Origin: UBA285 sp049970695
GTDB lineage: Archaea; Thermoproteota; Thermoprotei_A; Sulfolobales; Desulfurococcaceae
Assembly (NCBI GenBank): GCA_049970695.1
Contig: JBMFML010000002.1
Coordinates: forward strand, 62,001 to 126,000
Reading direction: 5' to 3'
DNA length: 64,000 bases
Position 1 is the first letter of the stretch; every line of letters starts with the position of its first letter. Under the pieces are notes generated by a model. That model made no database searches and was not told where the DNA came from. It saw only the letters and a program-made list of their open reading frames with translations. The position numbers were made by a program, and so were the translations under genes. This document shows, in pieces, positions 24,660 to 32,922 of the stretch.

Positions 24660-25973
24660 ATGACCACGAACGTTGTTTTGTACTATGACAAGAGGACTAA
24701 ATACAGCATAAACGCCATATACGCTTCAGTAGACTTAGTCAAAGGCATTAAGATCCACTTAGCAAGGAGCCTAGAGGAGGTTCTAGAGATCTCGAAAACC
24801 CTGAGGAGCAGCGGAGAGAAAGTTATCGTTGCAATGAGCCTTTTGACCACAATGCTCGCTGAAAACGGCTTTCTCGAAAAACTCAGGAGTGTGCTAGCAA
24901 CACTGCGGAGCCTGGGAGTAATAGCTGTAGCAGGAGGCCCCCACCCTTCTGGTGATCCGATCGGTACGCTCACGTCACTTGGATTCGACTACGTCTTCAT
25001 AGGAGAGGCCGAAGAGTCCTTCAGAGAGTTCGTTGAAAAAGTGGAAAACGGCGAAGACCCGAAGAGCGTGAAAGGCGTGGGCTTCGTAGAGGAGGGGAAG
25101 TTCCACTATACAGGTAGGCGTAAGCCGGTGAACTTGGACGAAGTGCACCCATTTCCATACTGGAGAGGCATTTTTAACCCAATTGAAATAACAAGAGGGT
25201 GTCCATATGGCTGCTCCTATTGCCAGGTGTCCTACATCCACGGCAATTTCTACAGACATAGGAGCGTGGAAAAAGTGGAATTCTACGCAGAGAAGTTCCT
25301 CGAGCACGGCGGCAAAGACCTCAGGTTCATATCACCAAGCGGACTCTCTTACGGCATGAAGACTCAGAGCCGCGAACCAGAGCTAGATAAAGTAGAAGAA
25401 CTGCTCTCGAGACTGAAGTCCAAGGCCGATAAGTATGGCGGGAGGGTATTTCTTGGCACTTTTCCAAGTGAAGTAAGGCCCGAGCACGTAAATAAAGAAT
25501 CCGCGAAGTTGCTGAAAAAGTACGTTGCAAATAAAGCAATAATCGTGGGGGCCCAGTCAGGCAGTGAAAGGATATTGAGAGCTATTCGCAGGGGTCACAC
25601 TGTTGAAGACGTCATTAACGCGGTTAGCGCAGCCATTAGCGAAGGCTTTACACCAGATATTGACATAATAGTTGGGTTTCCTGGAGAAACACTGGAGGAC
25701 ATGCTGGAAACCCTTGAGCTAGCTAAGAAAGTCGTAAAAATGGGTGGCAGAATTCACTTACACTACTACCTTCCTCTTCCAGGTTCGCCGCTTGGCTGCA
25801 AAACACCTGCAGTAGTTCCGTGGCACGTAAAGAAGGAACTAGCGAGAATAGTCGGGCTGGGCAGGGGCTATGGAGATTGGCTTAGGCAAGAAGAACTTTC
25901 GTGGAGGATTGTAGAGCTCTGTAGAAGTGGTGTCATATACCCGCGGTCCATAGCGCCCGGTTTCATCAAGTAG
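24660..25973 (+). CDS. B12-binding-domain radical SAM protein (MJ_1487-like)
   Basis: A 437-aa protein. The N-terminal cobalamin-binding-like domain includes VAGGPHPSGDP and YVFIGEAEESF. The radical SAM core has the canonical cluster motif RGCPYGCSYCQ (CX3CX2C) near residue 180 and GFPGETLEDMLETLEL in the barrel. Family relatives are archaeal proteins of unknown substrate, possibly methyltransferases. It stands alone between two small wHTH genes, so context gives little help. Confidence 0.8.
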   Translation: MTTNVVLYYDKRTKYSINAIYASVDLVKGIKIHLARSLEEVLEISKTLRSSGEKVIVAMSLLTTMLAENGFLEKLRSVLATLRSLGVIAVAGGPHPSGDPIGTLTSLGFDYVFIGEAEESFREFVEKVENGEDPKSVKGVGFVEEGKFHYTGRRKPVNLDEVHPFPYWRGIFNPIEITRGCPYGCSYCQVSYIHGNFYRHRSVEKVEFYAEKFLEHGGKDLRFISPSGLSYGMKTQSREPELDKVEELLSRLKSKADKYGGRVFLGTFPSEVRPEHVNKESAKLLKKYVANKAIIVGAQSGSERILRAIRRGHTVEDVINAVSAAISEGFTPDIDIIVGFPGETLEDMLETLELAKKVVKMGGRIHLHYYLPLPGSPLGCKTPAVVPWHVKKELARIVGLGRGYGDWLRQEELSWRIVELCRSGVIYPRSIAPGFIK

Positions 25974-26033
25974 TTCAGACTGGGGTTCGCTGAAAGTCAT
26001 CCCAAGATATTATTTTTAGTTACAGGGACTAAT

Positions 26034-26474
26034 TTATGGGCCCCGCTCTTCAAAGCTAGCTTTAGACAAAATAGACTTTATGTAGCCTGATAGCCGAGGA
26101 CACGTTAATGGGTCGTAAAATCCACCCTCATAGCACCTGTTAATGTAAGGGCAGATCACGCAGGGTATATTAGTGGCATTTTCGATTATTTCGCGAAGAG
26201 TCAGCGGTGACTCCCCTACCTCCTCAAGTGCCTCGAGGATAGCTTTCTTGTTTACTCTAATGAGGTATGTCGGCCTCTTATTGTACACTACCTGTTCTCT
26301 CGTAATAAACCCCAGCTTTTCGAGCTTGCTAAGGGTTTTCGACACGATTTTAGAGTCTAGTCCTAGGAGAGAGGGTATTTCGCTTTGGTAAATCGGGTTT
26401 TCCGCCTTGTAGAGGGATTTCAGTATCTCGATGTCACGCCTGCTTAACGCGTGTGACATGTGGTGCTGCACCAC
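26034..26474 (-). CDS. RPC34-like winged-helix protein with an Fe-S type cysteine motif
   Basis: A 146-aa protein: a winged helix (residues 8-80, SRRDIEILKSLYKAE with a basic wing) and a C-terminal CVICPYINRC...TCP motif (CX2CX5CX10C). This matches the crenarchaeal orthologue of RNA polymerase III subunit RPC34/39, whose eukaryotic form binds a 4Fe-4S cluster. It probably interacts with RNA polymerase, but its archaeal role is not settled. The start is GTG 26474 or ATG 26459; a TATA-like GGTATATTAC at about 26514-26523 fits. A tfb gene lies upstream on the same strand. Confidence 0.82.
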   Translation of the reverse strand: MVQHHMSHALSRRDIEILKSLYKAENPIYQSEIPSLLGLDSKIVSKTLSKLEKLGFITREQVVYNKRPTYLIRVNKKAILEALEEVGESPLTLREIIENATNIPCVICPYINRCYEGGFYDPLTCPRLSGYIKSILSKASFEERGP

Positions 26475-26654
26475 GCTGTAAGCGAGCCCCGCTTAGAAGT
26501 TTAGTTTAACAGCGTAATATACCTTCCCTAAAATGCAGGATAGCAGACCTTCACGCGACGCGTAATTGCATAAAGCTAATGAGCTTTGCCAGCAGAGGAA
26601 GGGGCTGTTCTAACCTCACCAAGAACGCCTAAGCTACTGGAAGAGCAGAAGTTG

Positions 26655-27530
26655 CTACATTAGTACGTAGACATCTACGGCCTTTATGAGTGCGCTGTAA
26701 GCGTTTCTAATTGCAACATCTGTTTGCCCTATTACGCTTCCCACGTCTAGTTGGTTCTTTCTGCAGTTCATCAGTATGCTAGCTAGGTACACAGCGGCGG
26801 CAGCCAAGCTTGCTGGGCTCTTGCCGCTTATTGCTGGGTGTTCTCTGGCTTTTACAACAAGCTCGTTGGCAAGCACAGCGGCTTCTGATGGTAATTTGAG
26901 AGATGCAACGATGTAGCTTATGTAGGAACGCGGCTCGCTCTGCTCAGCTGAGACTCTTAATTCGGTGTCCAGTTCGCTGAGTCTCTTGATCCCCTCCCAG
27001 AGGTCTCGCTCACTAATACCTACTTCGTTCACAAAGAGCTTTATTGGCTTGGGATATCCGCACTTCTTGTATGCTATGTACAGCGCTGCAGCAACGATCT
27101 TTCTCATGGTCTGCTCTTTCACATTCAGCTTCTCCGATATTCTATGCAATATCCTACCCGCGGTCTCGACGACGGCGCTTGGAGCCCCCAGCTCTTTTGC
27201 TAAGCTATTAAGCTCTTTGAGCGCCTTTACGAGCTTCCTCTCTCCTCTCTCTATTTTTGCATCAGCGTTTCGAGCAACCCACGTTCTGCCTTCTTGTATG
27301 TGGCGGACTAAGTTGCCTGAAATTTCAGTGCCGCCCACGCCGTGGTCGTGAACTCTGTGAGTAAAGAAGCCACTATAGCGTGGAACGCTGTCTTCTCTCG
27401 GGTACTTCTCAACGTACTCTATTGGGCGGTCATCTAGGACCACTCCGCAGGATTTGCAAACATAGGCGTGCAGAGAGGAGTCGTAGACTACATTGGTTGA
27501 GTTGCAATAATCGCACTTCACGCAGAACAC
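26655..27530 (-). CDS. tfb2: Second TFB, with intact zinc ribbon
   Basis: A 291-aa TFIIB homologue. The N-terminal zinc ribbon is complete: CDYC (residues 6-9) and CKSC about 17 residues later. The B-reader region RYSGFFTHRVHDHGVGG differs strongly from the paralogue at 3392, and the second cyclin fold ends with a divergent recognition helix (QTDVAIRNAYSAL). Two TFBs imply promoter selection or condition-specific initiation. It directly follows gar1 with no gap, an arrangement frequent in Crenarchaeota. The start is GTG 27530 or GTG 27521. Confidence 0.92.
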   Translation of the reverse strand: MFCVKCDYCNSTNVVYDSSLHAYVCKSCGVVLDDRPIEYVEKYPREDSVPRYSGFFTHRVHDHGVGGTEISGNLVRHIQEGRTWVARNADAKIERGERKLVKALKELNSLAKELGAPSAVVETAGRILHRISEKLNVKEQTMRKIVAAALYIAYKKCGYPKPIKLFVNEVGISERDLWEGIKRLSELDTELRVSAEQSEPRSYISYIVASLKLPSEAAVLANELVVKAREHPAISGKSPASLAAAAVYLASILMNCRKNQLDVGSVIGQTDVAIRNAYSALIKAVDVYVLM

Positions 27531-27812
27531 CTACCGCTTAGCGGGCTTTTTGCCTTCGCGCATCATTTGATAGTAGAGCCTTTCGTGCCTTGAAGCGAGG
27601 AGCTCGCCGAAGTCCTTGTCAAGGAGTTTTACAACTAAGCGGGGGTCATCTACTCTACCAATAACGTCTACGACTCTTCCAACTTTTCTGCCAGAGCTAT
27701 CAAAGACCTCGCTATATATTGCTCTAAGCACGTTTTTTATGTAAGGCTTAACTACTAAGTAGCCACTACAAGTATAGGTCTCGGCTATGCCAAGTAGCCG
27801 CAAAATAGCCAC
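27531..27812 (-). CDS. gar1: H/ACA RNP protein Gar1
   Basis: A 93-aa Gar1 with the six-stranded barrel core: YLVVKPYIKNVLRAIYSEVFDSSGRKVGRVVDVIGRVDDP, and a basic C-terminal tail. Gar1 binds Cbf5 and promotes product release in H/ACA-guided pseudouridylation. The GTG start at 27812 leaves the usual short N-terminus. The stop is immediately followed by the tfb2 start. Confidence 0.92.
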   Translation of the reverse strand: MAILRLLGIAETYTCSGYLVVKPYIKNVLRAIYSEVFDSSGRKVGRVVDVIGRVDDPRLVVKLLDKDFGELLASRHERLYYQMMREGKKPAKR

Positions 27813-27935
27813 CTTCTTAGAAGCTCCGCACCGCTCCTAGGTCAGTAAGTTACTCAACTACTTATTAGCAAGTGGGCACTTAAGAGTGGCGAATTTTCGA
27901 AAGAGGCAATATATGACGGCTTTACTATAATCACT

Positions 27936-28081
27936 TAAAGACTAAAATAATACTAAAGGAGCTCTCACTATTTTGCCCTGGCGCCCGACTTGTAGCGGGT
28001 GGGAAGCAGCCTCACACGCCTTCTAAAGCGCTTGAGGCAAGTGCAGTAAACAGCTGAGTACGCTACATGCTCTATTTAAAG
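27936..28081. other. Structured, GC-rich intergenic element (possible ncRNA)
   Basis: A GC-rich island stands out in an AT-rich gap of 294 bp. It can form two hairpins: CGCCCG (27982-27987) with CGGGTG (27996-28001), and GCCTCA with TGAGGC at about 28009-28037 containing an inner CGC/GCG stem. TATA-like elements flank it on both sides (CTAAAATAAT near 27943 for plus; CTTTAAATAG near 28075 for minus). An RNA gene on either strand is possible, but no C/D, H/ACA, SRP or RNase P signature is convincing. Confidence 0.3.
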
Positions 28082-28106
28082 ACCTTTACTATTAAAGCCC
28101 TTTGAC

Positions 28107-28424
28107 TTACTGTAATGCGGTCTTCTGCCTCACCGATTTCCGCATTTCTACTATGGTCTTAGCTACAGCGTAGAGTGTTCTTAACTTGCTTTCGAGTTTA
28201 TTTGCGACAACTCTGCCTCTCAACGCAATACTCTTGGGATGTACTTTATCCGGCTCGATCTCGGGGTTTAGTCCTAATTTTTCGCAAGCAGCAGCGATTT
28301 CCTCAAGTGTAGGTTTGGGTATAGCGAGGCTTAGTGGAACCTTCCTGCCTTCTTTTCTACTGAGAGTAGAATCCAGGTAAATGGGGTATATTACGATGCG
28401 CTTGCCCTTGTACTCTCTACTCAA
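28107..28424 (-). CDS. srp19: Signal recognition particle protein SRP19
   Basis: A 105-aa SRP19 of archaeal type: IVIYPIYLDSTLSRKEGRKVP at the start, then PTLEEIAAACEKLGLNP and the basic RGRVVANK strand. It binds helices 6 and 8 of 7S RNA so that SRP54 can dock; SRP54 is encoded at 61828-63192. It follows rpS8e by 19 bp, a common crenarchaeal pairing. Confidence 0.94.
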   Translation of the reverse strand: MSREYKGKRIVIYPIYLDSTLSRKEGRKVPLSLAIPKPTLEEIAAACEKLGLNPEIEPDKVHPKSIALRGRVVANKLESKLRTLYAVAKTIVEMRKSVRQKTALQ

Positions 28425-28443
28425 CTATGGCACCAAGCAGGAG

Positions 28444-28845
28444 CTAAGTGCCTTCTATTAAGACGCCGTTTAAGACGCCGTCTTGACCAGGCCTAGAAGT
28501 TACTTTTACTAAACCTATGCTCGTCTTGACTATGCTTCCCTTTGAGATGATTTTAAACCTTGCATACTGAGGATTCTCCGGCGTTTCTACGACATCGAGT
28601 ATTTTTACTCTCTTAACAGTGCCATCTTTCGTTGCCACGTTGATATAGGATGCTACTCTGAGCCTGACTTTGGAATTACCTCCATAAGTCCTATCTACCC
28701 TTCTCTCCTCTTCCTCGCCTAATTTCGTCATGGTAGGAGGTCCCCCGAGCTCGTATTTGCGCTTATCCCTGTGTTTCCCTTTCAATCCGCCACTGGGCTT
28801 TCTGAGGTCATTGCCCTGGTAGTATGACACGGCGTATTTCACCAT
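28444..28845 (-). CDS. rps8e: Ribosomal protein eS8
   Basis: A 133-aa archaeal S8e: basic N-terminus with SGGLKGKHRDKRKYELGGPPT, a beta barrel with VLDVVETPENPQYARF, and a C-terminal SRPGQDGVLNGVLI. It is a small-subunit protein. The ATG at 28845 gives the standard start. It is the upstream partner of srp19. Confidence 0.96.
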   Translation of the reverse strand: MVKYAVSYYQGNDLRKPSGGLKGKHRDKRKYELGGPPTMTKLGEEEERRVDRTYGGNSKVRLRVASYINVATKDGTVKRVKILDVVETPENPQYARFKIISKGSIVKTSIGLVKVTSRPGQDGVLNGVLIEGT

Positions 28846-28892
28846 GTTCCTTCGTTAGTGTTATTAGACCTTAAAAGCAGTTTTAAGTGGTA

Positions 28893-29684
28893 TTAACGAC
28901 CAAAGCGCCGTTGCCTCTTCTGGTAGCTTCTAATAGCTCTCCAGAAGTCTATCTTCCTAAACTCGGGCCAGAAAACGTCGCAGAAGTATAGCTCGCTGTA
29001 CGGTATGTGCCAGAGGAGGAAGTTGCTTATTCTTTCTTCGCCGCTGGTTCTTATAATGAGGTCTACATCGGGTATATTTCCTGTTTGTAAGTACTTCGAA
29101 AATACTTCTTCGGTTATTTCACTAGATGCGAGTAACCCCGCTTCTACGTCGCGTGCCAGCTTCTTCACAGCGTCTATTATCTCCTGTCGCCCACCATAGC
29201 ACAATGCTATTGTCAGTGTATAGTTGTTGTAGCTCGCAGTCGCTTTTTCGACTTTCTCGGCCGCTTCCTTGACGTAACTTGGCACTAGCTCGAGTCTACC
29301 TACTAGGTGCACTCTAATTCCATACTTGTGTATTTCAGGCATTGAAAGGAGCTCTTCGAGCCCCTCTTTCGCGAGTTTAAAGAGCTGCATTCTCTCCTCT
29401 TCACTCCTGTAGAGGCAGTTCTCGAAGCTCATCGCGAATATGGTTACATAGGGTATTTTCAGCTCCCATATCCACTTGAGCACTTCCTTCATTTTTTCAT
29501 AACCAAATAGGTGCCCGCTTTTAGGATCTAGACCCATTTTAGCAGCCCACCTTCTATTGCCATCGGGTATTATGCCGATGTGCCTTGGAAATTGACCGTT
29601 CTTTATCTGAATCCACAGCCACTTCTCGTAGACTTTGTAAACGGGTTTAAGCAGGTAGTTAGCTAGCTTAATTAGAGCAAGCAC
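28893..29684 (-). CDS. uppS: cis-Prenyltransferase (UppS family)
   Basis: A 263-aa cis-prenyl diphosphate synthase. Conserved elements: PRHIGIIPDGNRRWA, GYEKMKEVLKW, TIFAMSFEN, and C-terminal DLIIRTSGEERISNFLLWHIPYSELYF. In archaea it makes the long isoprenoid diphosphate from which dolichol-type glycan carriers derive. The N-terminal 30 residues are amphipathic and basic, consistent with membrane association. The coiled-coil gene lies 29 bp upstream. Confidence 0.94.
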   Translation of the reverse strand: MLALIKLANYLLKPVYKVYEKWLWIQIKNGQFPRHIGIIPDGNRRWAAKMGLDPKSGHLFGYEKMKEVLKWIWELKIPYVTIFAMSFENCLYRSEEERMQLFKLAKEGLEELLSMPEIHKYGIRVHLVGRLELVPSYVKEAAEKVEKATASYNNYTLTIALCYGGRQEIIDAVKKLARDVEAGLLASSEITEEVFSKYLQTGNIPDVDLIIRTSGEERISNFLLWHIPYSELYFCDVFWPEFRKIDFWRAIRSYQKRQRRFGR

Positions 29685-29713
29685 AAATGCTGCACCCCGC
29701 GGAGAGAAGAGCG

Positions 29714-30619
29714 CTATTCGTCCACAATACCGTGCAATATTTTTAATTCTTCGATCGAGAACTTCTTCTTTTGCCTCTGAGAGATCTCTTGAGCTATTTT
29801 CTCTCTCTTCGCGCTCAAGATACGGGCTTTTTGTGCTTCTTCAATCTGCTTCAAGAGGTTATTGTGTTTTTGGCGCAGAGCATTTATCTTCGACGCTACT
29901 AGAACTTCCGCATTCCTGCAGTTCTCGAGCTCTTTTCTCACTAAAAGCAGCTTTTCCTTGAGCGAGCTGTACTTTTGAACCTTTTCTTCAAGCTCCTTTC
30001 TCAATTTTTTGAGATTGGTGCTTATAGAAGTCATGCTACTTCTCAGTTCCTCGATCTTTTTGTTGAGCTCACTCAATTGTTGTTTTAGGGAGTCTCTGAG
30101 ACTTTTGAGCTCAAAAACTTCTTCCCTGCTCTTAGAAGCGGCAAGGGCTTTTTTGTACAGGGATGTATAAGCACGTAGCTTCTCGATGAGCTCAAATTCT
30201 CTTTCAACAGTTAAAGCTGTTGTTTGTATTTCCCACTCTATTTCATCGATCTTCTTTTTAATGACGCTTAAAGGTAGCTTGATTTCGCTCGAAAGAGAAC
30301 GCAACTCGCTCAGCTTTCCGCTAATTAGCTCCCGAAGAGCTCTGAGCTCTCCAGCAATCCTTTTCCTCTCACTAACGGCCTCTCTGAGCTGGCTTACGAC
30401 TACCTTCTTCTTTTCTCTTAGATCTCTGAGTTCAGACTTAAGTCGCCTAATTTCCTCGAGTAGAGCGTTTTTCTGTGATCGAAGTTCTCTAATCTGATTC
30501 TGTAGTGCTAATTGCCTTTCCCTTAAATTCTTGAGTTCTTCTCTTGCTTGAGAAATTTCGCTAAGTGTTTTCTCAACTTCTTGCCTAAGGAGTTCTAAAT
30601 TGCTGTTGTCGCTACTCAT
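29714..30619 (-). CDS. Coiled-coil protein (COG1340-like)
   Basis: A 301-aa protein that is coiled coil over nearly its full length, with uninterrupted Leu/Glu/Lys/Arg heptads and only a short non-helical C-terminus (FSIEELKILHGIVDE). Related archaeal proteins of this length are widespread but uncharacterised; roles in chromosome or cell-structure organisation are guesses. It lies between the acyl-CoA synthetase beta gene and uppS. Confidence 0.75.
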   Translation of the reverse strand: MSSDNSNLELLRQEVEKTLSEISQAREELKNLRERQLALQNQIRELRSQKNALLEEIRRLKSELRDLREKKKVVVSQLREAVSERKRIAGELRALRELISGKLSELRSLSSEIKLPLSVIKKKIDEIEWEIQTTALTVEREFELIEKLRAYTSLYKKALAASKSREEVFELKSLRDSLKQQLSELNKKIEELRSSMTSISTNLKKLRKELEEKVQKYSSLKEKLLLVRKELENCRNAEVLVASKINALRQKHNNLLKQIEEAQKARILSAKREKIAQEISQRQKKKFSIEELKILHGIVDE

Positions 30620-30634
30620 GTGCTATTAGCACTC

Positions 30635-31348
30635 TCACTGCACTTTATTGCTGAGAATTACTCTAACGTCAACTGCTATGGCACCCTTTTCGTAGACTAT
30701 GACGGGATTTATGTCTATAGACTCTATCTCGGGGTTTTCCAGCAACAGCTGCCCTGTTTTAACAATGATGTCTGCAATAGCGTTCTTGTCTACAGGCGGC
30801 TGCCCCCTGTACCCGTCAAGTATCTTAGCCGACTTTATCTCGTTTATCATTTCAAGTGCCTCCTCATGAGTGATTGGCGCTATCCTGAAGGACACGTCTT
30901 TGAGTACTTCTACGAAAATACCACCTAGCCCGAACATTACGGCAGCACCAAATATGTCGTCGCGTATACCACCCACTATTACCTCTAGGCCTGGGGGGGC
31001 CATGTTATACATAAGCACTCCAGCTATTCGGGCCTTTGGGGCGCGCTGAGACACGGTCTCGAGCATTTCTTTAACGGCTGCTGCTACCTTGTCCTTGTTA
31101 TCGAGGAATAGCCTTACACCGCCAACATCACTCTTGTGCGTTATGTCTGGCGAGACTATTTTAAGTGCTATTGGATAGCCGACGCGATCTGCCAGCTCGT
31201 AGGCTTCTTCGGGGGTTTTCACGAGATACGCCTTAGGAGTTGTAATGCCATAGTACCTTGCTAGCTCAAAAGCCTCGTGCTCTAGCAGCTTGAACCTGCC
31301 TTCTCTAATAGCCCTTCTTATGGTTTCTCTGGGCGTCACGCAAAGCAC
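30635..31348 (-). CDS. acdB: Acyl-CoA synthetase (ADP-forming), beta (ATP-grasp) subunit
   Basis: A 237-aa ATP-grasp protein: LKIVSPDITHKSDVGGV in the substrate loop, MAPPGLEVIVGG, and SIDINPVIVY at the end. With the alpha subunit it converts acyl-CoA, ADP and phosphate to acid, CoA and ATP, an energy-conserving step in peptide or sugar fermentation. It starts one base after the stop of the alpha gene. Confidence 0.92.
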   Translation of the reverse strand: MLCVTPRETIRRAIREGRFKLLEHEAFELARYYGITTPKAYLVKTPEEAYELADRVGYPIALKIVSPDITHKSDVGGVRLFLDNKDKVAAAVKEMLETVSQRAPKARIAGVLMYNMAPPGLEVIVGGIRDDIFGAAVMFGLGGIFVEVLKDVSFRIAPITHEEALEMINEIKSAKILDGYRGQPPVDKNAIADIIVKTGQLLLENPEIESIDINPVIVYEKGAIAVDVRVILSNKVQ

Positions 31349-31349
31349 C

Positions 31350-32738
31350 TCAGCTGCTTTTACTTTTAATTAGGCTATAAGTGTATAAAGCCTTTAACGC
31401 TTTTGCAAGCCTCTCTGGAGATTCGAAGGTAGTCACGCCCCCTTCTTGAAGCTTCTTCGCCGTTTCAACAGATACGTCGCTTCCAATGGTGAGTGCTACT
31501 ATGGGCTTATTGTGCTCTCTCTTAAGCTTAATTACGTGGTCTACAAACGTCCCCTTTATGCCGGGAACTTGCGGCAGCGCGACAACAACAATTGCATCTA
31601 CGTCATCTCTCTCTACCAGTAAGTCTAGTACTCGGATATACCTCTCGTCATCAGTATCGCCTGTGAGATCTATGGGGTTTTCAACTATGCAGTGACGTGG
31701 CAAGAAGCTTCTGAGCTTTTCTCTCAAGTCCGGCGGAGTTACGGGTACATCAAAACCCGCACTTGTCAGCGCGTCAGTCAACATTACTCCAACTCCGCCA
31801 GCGTCGGTTACTATGTAAACCCTATTGCCCTTCATTACTGGCTGATCTAGTAGTATCCTGACGTAGTCCATCATTTCATCAAAGCTCTCGGCCTCTAAGA
31901 CTCCAGCCTGCTTAAAAGCAGCCCTGTAGACAGAGTAGTCGCCTGCTAGTGCAGCCGTGTGGCTTGCGGCTGCTCTACCCCCTCTACTTGTCTTGCCAGC
32001 CTTGTAAACCACTATGGGTTTTTTCTTGGACACTTTTTTCGCAACCTCAATGAAGGCTTTACCGCGAGCTGTCTTCAGTCCTTCGATATACATTAGTATC
32101 ACCTTGGTGTGTTCGTCTTCGCCGAGGAATTCCAGGAGTTCTACATCATCTACGTCGACTTTGTTGCCATAGCTAATGGCTCTCGAAACGCCGATTCCAT
32201 AATAGGCCATCCAGTCCATCAGCGCTGTCGCAAACGCGCCACTTTGACTTATGAAAGCTACATGCCCCTTTGGAGGTTTTCTCATCTTAGGAGTGAAGAA
32301 CGTGTCTACACCGCTCCAGTTGTCGTATATTCCTATGCAGTTGGGCCCGATAATTCTCACGCCGTGCTTTTTCGCAGCTTCTACGAGCCTCTCTTCTAGC
32401 ATCTCGCCTTCGGGAGTCCCGGTCTCTCTGAATCCACCGCTAATCACAATAGCGGCTCTGGTCCCCTTTTCTCCGAGTTCTTCAATGACTTCAGGTACGC
32501 TGGGTGCTGGAACAGCCACTACGCCTAAATCCGGTGTTTCCGGTATTTCCTTCACGCTGCGGTAGCACTTCAACCCGAAGATCTCGCTATAGTGCGGGTT
32601 AACGGGGTATATCCGCCCCTTAAACCTGGTTATGAAGTTCTCGAGTATGACCCGCCCGACTTTTCCTTCTTTTGGAGTAGCCCCTATGATGGCTACACTT
32701 TCGGGTTGGAAGAATTTAATCAGGTCGCTCGAGACCAC
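31350..32738 (-). CDS. acdA: Acyl-CoA synthetase (ADP-forming), alpha subunit
   Basis: A 462-aa alpha subunit: CoA-binding domain with FFQPESVAIIGATPKEGKVG, ligase-CoA domains with the phosphorylatable His in RAAASHTAALAGDYSVY, and ENPIDLTGDTDDERY. The GTG at 32738 is chosen because a minus-strand TATA box at 32777-32786 predicts transcription from about 32756, leaving an upstream frame opening at 32774 outside the mRNA. It forms a two-gene operon with acdB. Confidence 0.93.
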   Translation of the reverse strand: MVSSDLIKFFQPESVAIIGATPKEGKVGRVILENFITRFKGRIYPVNPHYSEIFGLKCYRSVKEIPETPDLGVVAVPAPSVPEVIEELGEKGTRAAIVISGGFRETGTPEGEMLEERLVEAAKKHGVRIIGPNCIGIYDNWSGVDTFFTPKMRKPPKGHVAFISQSGAFATALMDWMAYYGIGVSRAISYGNKVDVDDVELLEFLGEDEHTKVILMYIEGLKTARGKAFIEVAKKVSKKKPIVVYKAGKTSRGGRAAASHTAALAGDYSVYRAAFKQAGVLEAESFDEMMDYVRILLDQPVMKGNRVYIVTDAGGVGVMLTDALTSAGFDVPVTPPDLREKLRSFLPRHCIVENPIDLTGDTDDERYIRVLDLLVERDDVDAIVVVALPQVPGIKGTFVDHVIKLKREHNKPIVALTIGSDVSVETAKKLQEGGVTTFESPERLAKALKALYTYSLIKSKSS

Positions 32739-32776
32739 GCGGCTCGCCCTGCATACCCAGTATGCATTAAGCAACG

Positions 32777-32786
32777 CATATATATG
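32777..32786 (-). promoter_or_regulatory. TATA box of acdAB
   Basis: CATATATATG at 32777-32786 is centred about 43 bp before the chosen GTG start; transcription should begin near 32756. Confidence 0.55.
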
Positions 32787-32922
32787 TTCAGTGAAGTAGC
32801 GTTGCTAAAATAATAGCATGTAGTGCTGATCTGTTGCAAAAGACGCTACTGAGTCGCTCAGAAAGCCGCCACTCAATTCATCAACTTTTTAACTCAACGC
32901 AGCTCACCACTAAACGGGGGTA

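Noticed and set aside
28000..28012. GGGAAGCAGCC resembles the conserved helix 8 strand of SRP RNA, next to srp19
   Set aside because: The apical tetraloop and the long helix 5 arms are absent and the GC-rich region is only about 90 bp.
32822..32900. Degenerate C/D-like boxes on both strands upstream of tldD
   Set aside because: Guide lengths would be 16-19 nt and no acceptable C' box exists.
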